Shown: positions 17,709 through 25,869 of the stretch, piece after piece
Position numbering within the stretch: the stretch's first letter is position 1
How the letters are laid out: every line of letters starts with the position of its first letter
Source of the DNA: an uncultured Marvinbryantia sp.
GTDB lineage: Bacteria; Bacillota; Clostridia; Lachnospirales; Lachnospiraceae
Assembly: GCA_947630735.1 (NCBI GenBank)
Contig: CANRIR010000003.1
Span: 1 to 64,000 of the forward strand
DNA length: 64,000 bases
Direction: 5' to 3'
The notes under the pieces: model-generated
Told to the model about the DNA's origin: nothing
Database searches by the model: none
The model's input: only the letters and a program-made list of their open reading frames with translations
Translations under genes and position numbers: made by a program

Positions 17709-17769
17709 AGATTCATACCTCCTTTCATATTTATTACCATGCAACTCACGAAGAGCTACAAACAACTCA

Positions 17770-19662
17770 TTACAATTCCGCTTCTATAGAACTAATTAAT
17801 TCTATATTCGCCCACTCATATTCGTTTAATACGTCGTATTGAATCGCTTCAAATTCTTCGGGCGTATACTTAGGAATATACCATGATTTCGAGTCAAAAT
17901 ACTGCTGAATCTCTGGCGTAGTAAATTTTCGGCCATGCTTTGCAAAGATTTCATTTCTGGCAAAACATAATTGCTCACTACTTAATCCCATATCAAGTAA
18001 TTGTTCACGTGATATATACGTTGTGCTGCTGTCCGGCAAAATATAATCTGTGTTTTTATATGTAGGGTCATTCTCATTTTCTGCTCCTGTGCCGCTATTA
18101 GGATCAACAGATGCAAATGTAATATATGGAATGTCCGTGTATTCATAAGAATTCCTAATAGCGTAAGCCTCATCTTCTGAAATAGAGGTACTATAATCTC
18201 CATGCTCCGCCGAATCACTATAAAACCATGGTGCAGATTCGTTATAAAAACCATCATAGTTTACGGATTCTTTGATGGATAACTGCGAACCGATCAGATC
18301 ATAGTACACCCATCCCGAAAGAAAAGCACTGCCGGAATTCTCATTTGCGATCGTATTATCTACACATAAATAATACCGATCTCTCTCCCCACTCGTAGTA
18401 ACTAGTACGGCATTATCCCCGGAAAGTGTATATAGATCCCAAAACATACCTGTATATCCCACTGTATTTCCACTTATGAAAAGTTCATCCACTCCATTAC
18501 CATCTATATCTTTCAGATAGTAACCAGCCGTTGACAAATCTTGATGCGCTGCCAGATAGCACAACCCATTTTCGCTAAAGTCTCCTTGATCCCATCCTGC
18601 ACGGAATCCATCTATATATTTTTGCAAGATATCATCATACTGTGAACAACCGGTTATGGAGAGTTTGTTATTTTCATTCGTTTGATCATCTGGTATATTT
18701 GAATCACTTTGAAATTCCTCGATCTCGCCCGTCAAATTTTTTGTGCAATCTGAAATTTTATAATAAAATGTTTCTAATGGCTGCCCACGTTCTCCGAACC
18801 AATCCATTACTCCTTCAATAGATGTTGTGCTGTCAAATTTCATTCTCACGAGAGGGTAAAGCGTAGGCTGCTGGTCCACTGTCAACTGTTCTGCGTTAAT
18901 ATCGGGTCTGTGAAATCCAAGCGCACAATAATTTTCAATTATCGGAAGGTCTCCATATTCACGTAAATCATCATAAGATGCTATCCACAAGAGATAAATC
19001 GGAGATCCAAGATAGTATATCTTCTCTGTTTCCGGAATGGAAGTCAAACTGCCGTCTTCAAATCTGAACCCCCGTAAAAACCAGGATTGTCCGCTGGCAA
19101 AGATTCCTGTTGCGTAATATTCATAGAAAAATTCGTATTTCCCATTATACTTTCGCATGAATACAGAACCGTCATAATACAGACTGGAACCATCCATATT
19201 GCTTACATCGGCATATTCGCCTTCATTATACTGGACTTCTTTTTCACTAATCTCTTCCCACTCCGCTTCTGATCGCTTGTATACAGTAAAACGAATAGCA
19301 CTGCCGCCGTCAGTTGAATAACCGCTCGGTTCATATGTAACAGAGAAGATTTCTTCTGTACCGTCTTCGTCGAGATCTAAATAAAAAGCACATATGATAC
19401 CTATGTCATTTGTCGCTGTAATCATAGGAATATTTTCTTCGCTCCAGTACGCTGACAAATTATATGTCTTATCTCCAATATAGGGGATGCCTTTCAAAGC
19501 AGACACAATCTCCACAGGGTTGTCTTCAGACACCGTTATAGCTGTTCCAGTATCATGATCATCTGATTCATTTGCTGATACGTTTGCACAGCAAAAAGAT
19601 ATCAATAGAGCAGCCAACAAAACCATACCCGTTCTTTTAGAAAATATTTTTGATATTCTCAT
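17770..19662 (-). CDS. Secreted YARHG-domain protein
   Basis: 630 residues. Signal peptide about 1-30 (VLLAALLISFCCANVSANE). The C-terminus (about 548-625) is a YARHG domain with the diagnostic LCFARNEIFAKHGRKFTTPE, then QQYFDSKSWYIPKY. Two Asp-rich loops, DLDEDGTEEIF (about 96-106) and DIDGNGVDELF (about 385-395), look like calcium-binding or FG-GAP-like motifs. YARHG domains are typical of extracellular proteins of gut Firmicutes; the function is unknown. AGGGG lies 7 bases before the ATG. It lies between the PPC-repeat gene and the C39 gene with short gaps, suggesting an operon. Confidence 0.78.
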   Translation of the reverse strand: MRISKIFSKRTGMVLLAALLISFCCANVSANESDDHDTGTAITVSEDNPVEIVSALKGIPYIGDKTYNLSAYWSEENIPMITATNDIGIICAFYLDLDEDGTEEIFSVTYEPSGYSTDGGSAIRFTVYKRSEAEWEEISEKEVQYNEGEYADVSNMDGSSLYYDGSVFMRKYNGKYEFFYEYYATGIFASGQSWFLRGFRFEDGSLTSIPETEKIYYLGSPIYLLWIASYDDLREYGDLPIIENYCALGFHRPDINAEQLTVDQQPTLYPLVRMKFDSTTSIEGVMDWFGERGQPLETFYYKISDCTKNLTGEIEEFQSDSNIPDDQTNENNKLSITGCSQYDDILQKYIDGFRAGWDQGDFSENGLCYLAAHQDLSTAGYYLKDIDGNGVDELFISGNTVGYTGMFWDLYTLSGDNAVLVTTSGERDRYYLCVDNTIANENSGSAFLSGWVYYDLIGSQLSIKESVNYDGFYNESAPWFYSDSAEHGDYSTSISEDEAYAIRNSYEYTDIPYITFASVDPNSGTGAENENDPTYKNTDYILPDSSTTYISREQLLDMGLSSEQLCFARNEIFAKHGRKFTTPEIQQYFDSKSWYIPKYTPEEFEAIQYDVLNEYEWANIELISSIEAEL

Positions 19663-19721
19663 TCAAGCACCCCTTTTCATAAATAATCTTACATTTACAC
19701 TGTCTATATTTTTCTTATGAC

Positions 19722-22211
19722 CTATCTTCTCTTTCCATACACATAATTACTGGAAATAGTACCCGGAATAATTTTCTTGTTCGCTCCATAGTGGAACGGA
19801 AATACCCAATAAAAATTCCAGTTTGTTGCAGACGCCTTCGTATCCTTAAATGACGTCGCAGTTCTTCCAACCGTCATACCAATATAATGGTACACGCCAG
19901 AACCAGTTTTACCATAAATCAGATAGCCATCCGCTCCTTCTTCAACCGACTTGCTGTTCCATGTTAATTGTACAGCTCCTTTTGCGCTGTTTCCTTTAAA
20001 GCCTGTTACCATAGGAATGATTCCTTGTGCCCAGACATAACTACTGCTGTTACACGTATCTATAGTACCATTTGCAGTGTATGTAAATGGGAACACCCAA
20101 TAATAATTATAGCCCGTATCTAATGCATTTTTGTCAATATAATAATTCTGATATGTTGTTCCCAAATATCCATATTTACTGTTCTTTTGACTGTAGATAA
20201 TATATCCATCTGCTCCATCCACTGGATTCCAGGTAATAAGTACTCTCTTTTTCCCATACGGAACTGCTTTCAAATTTTTGACAGGTGATAGTTTAAAATG
20301 ATCATTTATTCTGAAACTATAATTTAAGCTTGAATAATAATAATCTATTATTTTTATATAATAAGTACCTGACTGTAAATTTAATTCTGCGCTACTTGTT
20401 GTTTTGTTTCCAGAAAAAGAATAAGATGCAATTTGTTTCATCGTCGGATCGTATAAATACAATCTCCAATATACATTACTCGACTCCTTATAATCGTGAT
20501 TAAAATATAAAATCTTCGTTCCCTGTGCAGATACAGTAAATTTATACCAATCAACATCATGATCATTCATTAAACTTCCATAATAATTTTTATTTGCTTC
20601 AATAAGATCTGCTATATCATAAGAATCATTAAATTCTTTTTCCCATGTTTTTGATGCAGTATAATTGATTTTAAAATTATAATCCCAGCCATTATAATAA
20701 TGATAATTATAATTAATTATTTTTAAATAATATGTGCCCTCTGGAAGTCCTATATTTCCACATGTCTCGGATATCGTTGATCCATAAAAATAATAAGAAG
20801 TCAAAGTTCGCATATCCGCTTTATACAAATACGCTTGCCAATATACATTACCTGACTCCATATAATCATGTGAAAAATTCAACGAAATATAGCCTGCTTC
20901 CGGCAATGTAAAACTATACCAATCAACATCATCAACGTGCATTAGACTTCCGTAATATGTATTATTAACATTTATCGTGTCAGCGGTAGAATATTCTTCA
21001 TTAAATTCCGTTTCCCATATACTTGACGAGGTATAATTCATTTTTATCTTATAATCCGCTGAAGAATAATTATAGTCTACCACTTTCACATAATATGTTC
21101 CAGCTGGTACCCCAATATTGGCACAGTAAAAAGCAATTCCAGTACCCCTAAAATCATAGTATGTCAATTCTGCTTGATTACCATTATACAGATATACTTT
21201 CCAGTACACATAATCTGATTCTATATGTTCATGCGAAAAATTTAGAGAGATATAACCCGCATTTGCAACAGAAAACTTAAACCAATCTACATCATCATCA
21301 TTGCATAAACTACCACAATAGGTATTATTGACGTTAATTGTATTTGCTGTAGAATAACTATCATTAAATTCCCTTTCCCAAATGCTGGAAACAGTATAAT
21401 TAACTTTAAAAGTATAATATTTATTTGAATAATAATAACTTGTTATTTTCAAGTAATATGTGCCCGCAGGTAATCCTATATTCCCACCTGATCCCACAGT
21501 TGATTTTCCTGTAAAACCATACGATGCCAATTCTCCTTGTGCAGAAGTATACAAATAAGCTTTCCAATATGTGTAACTAGATTCTATATAACCGTGTTGG
21601 AAGTCAAGTTGTATATATCCCGGTTTAGATATAGTAAATTTATACCAGTTTTCGTCACGATCATCCATCAAGTTGTCGGTATAGGAATAATTCGTTTTAA
21701 TAGATGATGCTGAATAAATGCCGCTATTTGCCACAGGCATTATACCTTCCAAATCTACATCATTTTCCTCTACAGAGGATTCGGACATCTCCTGGTTTGT
21801 TTCTGATAAAGCAGAGTTATCAAAAATTATCTCATCTTCGTCTGTTTCTCCAAGTTCATTTCCTGCTACCTCATTATCAGACTCAGAGGATTTCTCTATT
21901 TCTTCCTTCTCTGTACTATTTTCAGAAGATTTTTCCATCTCAGCTATTGTACTAGGATCCGATTCAGAGAATCCTTCCATTTCCTCTATATCCGCATTGC
22001 TTTCAAAGAATTCCGTCTGCTCTGTACTAAATTCATTGCAAAAAAGTTCTGTCTCTTCCATACTTAAATCATTGACCACAAAGTTTTCTTCAGGAATAGA
22101 CAATTCTTCCGAAATGGAATTCACAACCCCCATTTCCATTGCCATTGAAGAAGTATCATAGGTAAATATCATTGCCGCTGCCAAAATACATGAAACTAAT
22201 TTCTTTCTCAT
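19722..22211 (-). CDS. Secreted protein with acidic N-terminal tract, four PPC-like repeats and two Fn3-like modules
   Basis: 829 residues. Signal peptide about 1-24. Residues about 30-155 are a Glu/Ser/Asp-rich low-complexity tract. Four homologous modules of about 115 residues follow (about 162-274, 277-395, 399-518, 522-637), each with a FN(D/E)xY(S/D)xA start, DDxDWYKF, YISLNFSHxYxES, VYW.AYLY and AGTYYLKI. They resemble the bacterial pre-peptidase C-terminal (PPC) beta-sandwich. Two Fn3-like modules close the protein (about 642-829: VPYGKKRVLITWNPVDGADG, WVFPFHYGANKKIIPG). There is no LPXTG or membrane anchor. It is probably a surface adhesin or matrix protein. It is strongly AT-rich. 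Confidence 0.78.
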   Translation of the reverse strand: MRKKLVSCILAAAMIFTYDTSSMAMEMGVVNSISEELSIPEENFVVNDLSMEETELFCNEFSTEQTEFFESNADIEEMEGFSESDPSTIAEMEKSSENSTEKEEIEKSSESDNEVAGNELGETDEDEIIFDNSALSETNQEMSESSVEENDVDLEGIMPVANSGIYSASSIKTNYSYTDNLMDDRDENWYKFTISKPGYIQLDFQHGYIESSYTYWKAYLYTSAQGELASYGFTGKSTVGSGGNIGLPAGTYYLKITSYYYSNKYYTFKVNYTVSSIWEREFNDSYSTANTINVNNTYCGSLCNDDDVDWFKFSVANAGYISLNFSHEHIESDYVYWKVYLYNGNQAELTYYDFRGTGIAFYCANIGVPAGTYYVKVVDYNYSSADYKIKMNYTSSSIWETEFNEEYSTADTINVNNTYYGSLMHVDDVDWYSFTLPEAGYISLNFSHDYMESGNVYWQAYLYKADMRTLTSYYFYGSTISETCGNIGLPEGTYYLKIINYNYHYYNGWDYNFKINYTASKTWEKEFNDSYDIADLIEANKNYYGSLMNDHDVDWYKFTVSAQGTKILYFNHDYKESSNVYWRLYLYDPTMKQIASYSFSGNKTTSSAELNLQSGTYYIKIIDYYYSSLNYSFRINDHFKLSPVKNLKAVPYGKKRVLITWNPVDGADGYIIYSQKNSKYGYLGTTYQNYYIDKNALDTGYNYYWVFPFTYTANGTIDTCNSSSYVWAQGIIPMVTGFKGNSAKGAVQLTWNSKSVEEGADGYLIYGKTGSGVYHYIGMTVGRTATSFKDTKASATNWNFYWVFPFHYGANKKIIPGTISSNYVYGKRR

Positions 22212-22335
22212 CTTACTTTCCTCCTATTTTCCCAAAAACACTTTACTAAATTACAAATTTTACTAAAATAATAAAATATGGTTTGATACCGCTCGGCTTA
22301 TCACCAATAGGATAGCTATCTACTACATACTCATC

Positions 22336-23727
22336 TCAATCTTTAACATAACTATAGCTTGTTGCTCGTACTTTCCACCAATAAGAGGATAGCTTTCCAT
22401 TACGGAATTCTGTTTCTAAGAGTCCAGCATTCCCAGCATGAAAAGTATATTCATCACCTTTTACTGGTAATATATAATGCTTATTCAGTTTTTCTTTAAC
22501 AGCAAAATATGTATCTCCTATCTTAACATCAAATAGTGTAACCCCCGTATATCCATTGTTAATTATATCTGATATATATACATAACTAGCTACCCAAGAA
22601 GAATCACCTGGAAGATATTGATCCTCTAGTATGCCAATTAACAGTCCATCCTTTCTTGCCACATTTTTATATGTCTTATCCCTTGTTATACTCATTCCTC
22701 CTATAACCGCAGCAACACGAGACACTGATTTATCATAAATATAATCAGACAGTTCGACAGTCACCTGTTTAATGGTTATTGTACATCTTACAGAAACCCC
22801 ATTTGCTCTTGCCGTAATCGTCACAGTTCCTTCTTTTTTTGCCGTTACTTTACCACTGGAACTTACTGTTGCGACACTTGTGTTGCTTGATGCCCATGTA
22901 ACTTTCTGGCTTAATCCCTTTACGGTTGCTTTAAGTTGCAGGGTGCTGTTATCCGGGATGGAAAGCGTTGCGGTTGTCTTATTCAGTTGTATGGTAGCCG
23001 CAACCTTTTTTCCATAAACATATTTTGAAGAGATAACGCCTGGTATTACTTTTTTATTTGCCCCGTAATGAAACGGAGCCACCCAATAATAGTTATACTG
23101 CGAGTAAGCTACCTTTGCATCCGCATAGGAAGTGGATGTCCTCCCTGCGCGCATACCAATATAATGATAAGGCCCGGAGCCTGTCTTCCCATAGAGCAGA
23201 TAACCGTCCACGCCCTCCGACGCAGGTCTGGCGTTCCAGCTCACTCGCACACCGTTGTATGCACTTTCTGCCTTCAGGCCAGTCACTGCCGGGATGATTC
23301 CCTTGGCATAGACATATTTACTGCACGTTCCCACATTCATCGTTCTGTCTGCGTTATAGGCAAATGGAAAAACCCAATAATAATTATAATCGGCATCCAA
23401 CGCTTTACTGTCTAAATAATAGTGGCCAAAAGTCATCCCTACATACGCATACCGTCTATTCTTCTGTGCATATATAATATAACCATTCGCACCGTAAGAA
23501 GCGTTCCAGGTTAAGAGCACTTTATTTTTTCCATATGGCACAGCCTTCAAGTTTGTTACGGATTGCGGTTGGCCGATGGAAATTCGGTTAATCTTATACT
23601 GATCTTCATATGCTATAGCCAACTTTGTTTCCGACGCAGCTGTCTTCTGCGATGGAATGACCAAAAGCATTATGCTTAAAAATGCTGTAAATACGCTTAA
23701 CAAAAAACTTTTTAACAATTTCTTCAT
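22336..23727 (-). CDS. Secreted protein with two Fn3-like modules, a BIG2 domain and a C-terminal domain of unknown function
   Basis: 463 residues. Signal peptide about 1-31. Fn3-like modules at about 52-145 and 146-241 are close paralogues of those ending the 829-residue neighbour (VPYGKNKVLLTWNASYGANG; APFHYGANKKVIPG). A BIG2 bacterial Ig-like domain is at about 243-322 (VTWASSNTSVATVSSSGKVT). Residues 327-463 match no family I recognise. It has no anchor motif. It is the first gene of the leftward set and is divergent from the XRE regulator; two copies of CGTTATAATG lie upstream (23788-23817 region), of which one could be its -10 box. Confidence 0.78.
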   Translation of the reverse strand: MKKLLKSFLLSVFTAFLSIMLLVIPSQKTAASETKLAIAYEDQYKINRISIGQPQSVTNLKAVPYGKNKVLLTWNASYGANGYIIYAQKNRRYAYVGMTFGHYYLDSKALDADYNYYWVFPFAYNADRTMNVGTCSKYVYAKGIIPAVTGLKAESAYNGVRVSWNARPASEGVDGYLLYGKTGSGPYHYIGMRAGRTSTSYADAKVAYSQYNYYWVAPFHYGANKKVIPGVISSKYVYGKKVAATIQLNKTTATLSIPDNSTLQLKATVKGLSQKVTWASSNTSVATVSSSGKVTAKKEGTVTITARANGVSVRCTITIKQVTVELSDYIYDKSVSRVAAVIGGMSITRDKTYKNVARKDGLLIGILEDQYLPGDSSWVASYVYISDIINNGYTGVTLFDVKIGDTYFAVKEKLNKHYILPVKGDEYTFHAGNAGLLETEFRNGKLSSYWWKVRATSYSYVKD

Positions 23728-23850
23728 GTTCTTCTATTCCTCCATTTTTCCACCCTTGAAACTCCGTTAAACTATGCACATTCCATCATTATAACGGTGA
23801 TAATAGCATTATAACGCTTTTTAGTTGTTTTGGTCAACAATTTTTTAGTT

Positions 23851-23880
23851 TTGTCTTGGTCTGACAAAGATTGCTACAAT
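23851..23880 (+). promoter_or_regulatory. Promoter of the XRE regulator with an embedded inverted repeat
   Basis: TTGTCT (23851-23856), 18 bases, TACAAT (23875-23880). TTTGTC-TTGGTCT-GACAAA, a 6-base inverted repeat (23850-23868), covers the -35 box and spacer and is a candidate autoregulatory operator. A related TTTGGTCAACAA lies just upstream (about 23828). Confidence 0.5.
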
Positions 23881-23898
23881 GAGGAAAAGGAGGCAGCT

Positions 23899-24237
23899 AT
23901 GAATCATCTGAAACTGCTGAGATCTCAGCATGGTATGAGCCAGCAAAAGCTGGCCGATTACCTGAACGTGAGCCAACAATCTGTTTATAAATATGAAAAT
24001 GATATTTCTGAACCGGATATACAGACATTAAAAAGTCTGTCCAACCTCTTTCAGACATCCATTGATTATATTGTGGGCAATACGGACAATCCGCGAAAAA
24101 TAGACCATTTCATCGAAACAGAATTGACAGAACGCGAACTGTGGCACATTCAATTTTATCGCAAACTTTCTGAACAACGCAAAAAGATTGTAGACATGAT
24201 CATCTCTGATTATCTTGAGGATAATTCAAAACTGTAA
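23899..24237 (+). CDS. XRE-family helix-turn-helix transcriptional regulator
   Basis: 112 residues from the ATG at 23899, 5 bases after AAAAGGAGG; the ORF track starts 23 codons earlier upstream of the promoter -10 box, which cannot be right. The Cro/C1-type HTH covers about 4-58 (LKLLRSQHGMSQQKLADYLN, then SQQSVYKYENDISEPD). The C-terminal half is a short helical tail, probably for dimerisation. It is divergent from the four secreted-protein genes and upstream of the toxin-antitoxin pair, so it may control the secreted set. That is inference from position and from the inverted repeat in the intergenic region. Confidence 0.9.
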   Translation: MNHLKLLRSQHGMSQQKLADYLNVSQQSVYKYENDISEPDIQTLKSLSNLFQTSIDYIVGNTDNPRKIDHFIETELTERELWHIQFYRKLSEQRKKIVDMIISDYLEDNSKL

Positions 24238-24250
24238 CTATTAAATTATG

Positions 24251-24290
24251 GAGGGGGTTCTAAAAGTCAGCTGACTTTTGGAACACCCTC
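24251..24290 (+). terminator. Hairpin after the XRE gene
   Basis: GAGGGGGTTCTAAAAGTCAG / CTGACTTTTGGAACACCCTC forms an almost perfect 18-20 base stem just after the XRE stop. Only a weak T-rich stretch follows, so it is a probable but not certain terminator. Confidence 0.55.
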
Positions 24291-24333
24291 TCGTATATAT
24301 TCAACGCTAAGTTGAAATTTCTTTTTATCTCTG

Positions 24334-24373
24334 TTTACATTCTCGCTTAAATATGATATTATTTAAGCGAGAA
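24334..24373 (+). promoter_or_regulatory. Promoter and palindromic operator of the AbiE-type pair
   Basis: TTTACA (24334-24339), 17 bases, TATTAT (24357-24362). A perfect 14-base inverted repeat TTCTCGCTTAAATA-tgatat-TATTTAAGCGAGAA (24340-24373) begins right after the -35 box and covers the -10 box. In the AbiE family the antitoxin represses its own promoter through inverted repeats, which fits this layout. Confidence 0.8.
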
Positions 24374-24392
24374 TATAAAATTGGTGGTATAC

Positions 24393-24986
24393 ATGAACAA
24401 AAAAACTCTTTTACATCAGCTGATTGAAAACAACAATGGATATTTGCTCACTTCTCTGGCGGAGAAAAATAATATCTCCAGAACCTATTTGTCTCAATAT
24501 GTCAGGGAACATGGAATGGAGAAGATCGCGCGTGGAATCTATATTACGGATGATGTATGGCCTGATGAACTATTCATTATGCAGGTTAGAAACCCGACGG
24601 TCATTTTTTGTGGCGAAACCGCGCTCTTTTTACATGGATTGATTGATCGGGAATATAAAGAAATCTGTATCACTGTCCCCACAGGATATAATGCTGCTCA
24701 TCTGAAGGCAGAAAATGTACAAGTAAAATATGTGCCGAAACCCATCTATGACATGGGAATTTGTAATGTTCCATCCCACAGTGGAAATATGGTAAAAGTT
24801 TACGATAAAGAAAGATGTATCTGTGAGCTTATCAGAGACAGAAAAAAAACGGAAGTCCAAAACTTTCAAACCGCCATAAAGGATTATATGTCGAACGAAG
24901 AAAAACAATTAGCCAGACTTGCAAAATATGCAGAAAAACTGAACATTCGGGACGAAGTAATGAAATACGTGGAGGTGCTGGTATGA
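24393..24986 (+). CDS. AbiEi-family antitoxin / transcriptional repressor (type IV TA)
   Basis: 197 residues from the ATG at 24393 (GGTGG 5 bases upstream); the ORF track's start four codons earlier overlaps that site. An N-terminal winged helix (about 8-56: YLLTSLAEKNNISRTYLSQY, GMEKIARGIYITDD) is followed by the AbiEi C-terminal region with VIFCGETALFLHGLIDRE. AbiEi proteins repress their promoter with the N-terminal domain and neutralise the toxin with the C-terminal domain. The stop overlaps the toxin start (ATGA). AT-rich like the whole island. Confidence 0.85.
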   Translation: MNKKTLLHQLIENNNGYLLTSLAEKNNISRTYLSQYVREHGMEKIARGIYITDDVWPDELFIMQVRNPTVIFCGETALFLHGLIDREYKEICITVPTGYNAAHLKAENVQVKYVPKPIYDMGICNVPSHSGNMVKVYDKERCICELIRDRKKTEVQNFQTAIKDYMSNEEKQLARLAKYAEKLNIRDEVMKYVEVLV

Positions 24987-25855
24987 TCCGTACATCAAAA
25001 CAATTGAAAGATAAAGTACGTAATTTTTCCAAGGGAGACAACGATAAAGCAAAGGTACTAATCCGAACTTTTTTGATGGAACGATTTTTAGAGCGGTTGT
25101 CTTTGTCAAAATATAGAAACAGCTTTATCCTAAAAGGTGGTATGCTGGTTGCATCTATATTGGGCGTAGAAATGCGTGCAACAATGGATATTGATACAAC
25201 CGTCAAGTCATTGCCGCTAAATGCATGTGAGATGCAAAAGATCATAAATGAAATATGTGCGGTGCACGTCGACGATAATGTGTCTTTCCACATCAAATCA
25301 GCATCAAATATTATGGAAAACTTTGAATATCCCGGAATCAGAATGCTTCTGGAAGCTTCTTTGGATCGAATGAGACAATACGTCAAACTTGATATATCCA
25401 CCAATGACATCATTACCCCAACTTCTATAGAGTATGCTTATAAACTAATGTTCGAAGAACGTACCATTTCACTTGCCACCTATAATACAGAAACACTGTT
25501 GGCAGAAAAAATCCAGACGATGTTTGCAAGAGGCACCGCAAATACTCGAATGAGAGATTTTTACGATATATATGAAATCATAAACATGGACACTGTGAAA
25601 GTTGATGATCAAATATTAAAAAACGCTTTTCATGCGACATGTAAAAAGCGAGGGGCACTCTTTACCAAAGATGAAATGGCAGATACCATGAATCAAATCG
25701 CATACAGCGAAGAAATGGCCCAAATGTGGAATCATTTCCGAGAAAAAAATTTTTTTGTCGGCAATCTGCAGTGGCAGGATATATTAAAAATTACACTTCA
25801 GACAATGAGAAGCCTTATTCAGGAAGGCACTTCTCCAGCATCTCCCAGTTCCTAA
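24983..25855 (+). CDS. AbiEii-type nucleotidyltransferase toxin
   Basis: 290 residues. The nucleotidyltransferase motif is FILKGGMLVAS (Gly52-Gly53) with MDIDTTVK (Asp69, Asp71), followed by the family segment LAEKIQTMFARGTANTRMRDFYDIYEI. AbiEii toxins are Mg-dependent nucleotidyltransferases that block growth or give phage abortive infection; which substrate this one modifies is not known. Translation is coupled to the antitoxin by ATGA. The last residues (EGTSPASPSS) fall where base composition returns to the GC-rich norm, so the C-terminus may have been altered at the island edge. It is convergent with the phosphoesterase, 14 bases away. Confidence 0.85.
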   Translation: MIRTSKQLKDKVRNFSKGDNDKAKVLIRTFLMERFLERLSLSKYRNSFILKGGMLVASILGVEMRATMDIDTTVKSLPLNACEMQKIINEICAVHVDDNVSFHIKSASNIMENFEYPGIRMLLEASLDRMRQYVKLDISTNDIITPTSIEYAYKLMFEERTISLATYNTETLLAEKIQTMFARGTANTRMRDFYDIYEIINMDTVKVDDQILKNAFHATCKKRGALFTKDEMADTMNQIAYSEEMAQMWNHFREKNFFVGNLQWQDILKITLQTMRSLIQEGTSPASPSS

Positions 25856-25869
25856 TCCAGCTTTGCAGA

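Noticed and set aside
24381-24392. Upstream TTG/GTG starts of the AbiEi gene given in the ORF track
   Set aside because: The GTG codons are part of the GGTGG ribosome binding site for the ATG at 24393.
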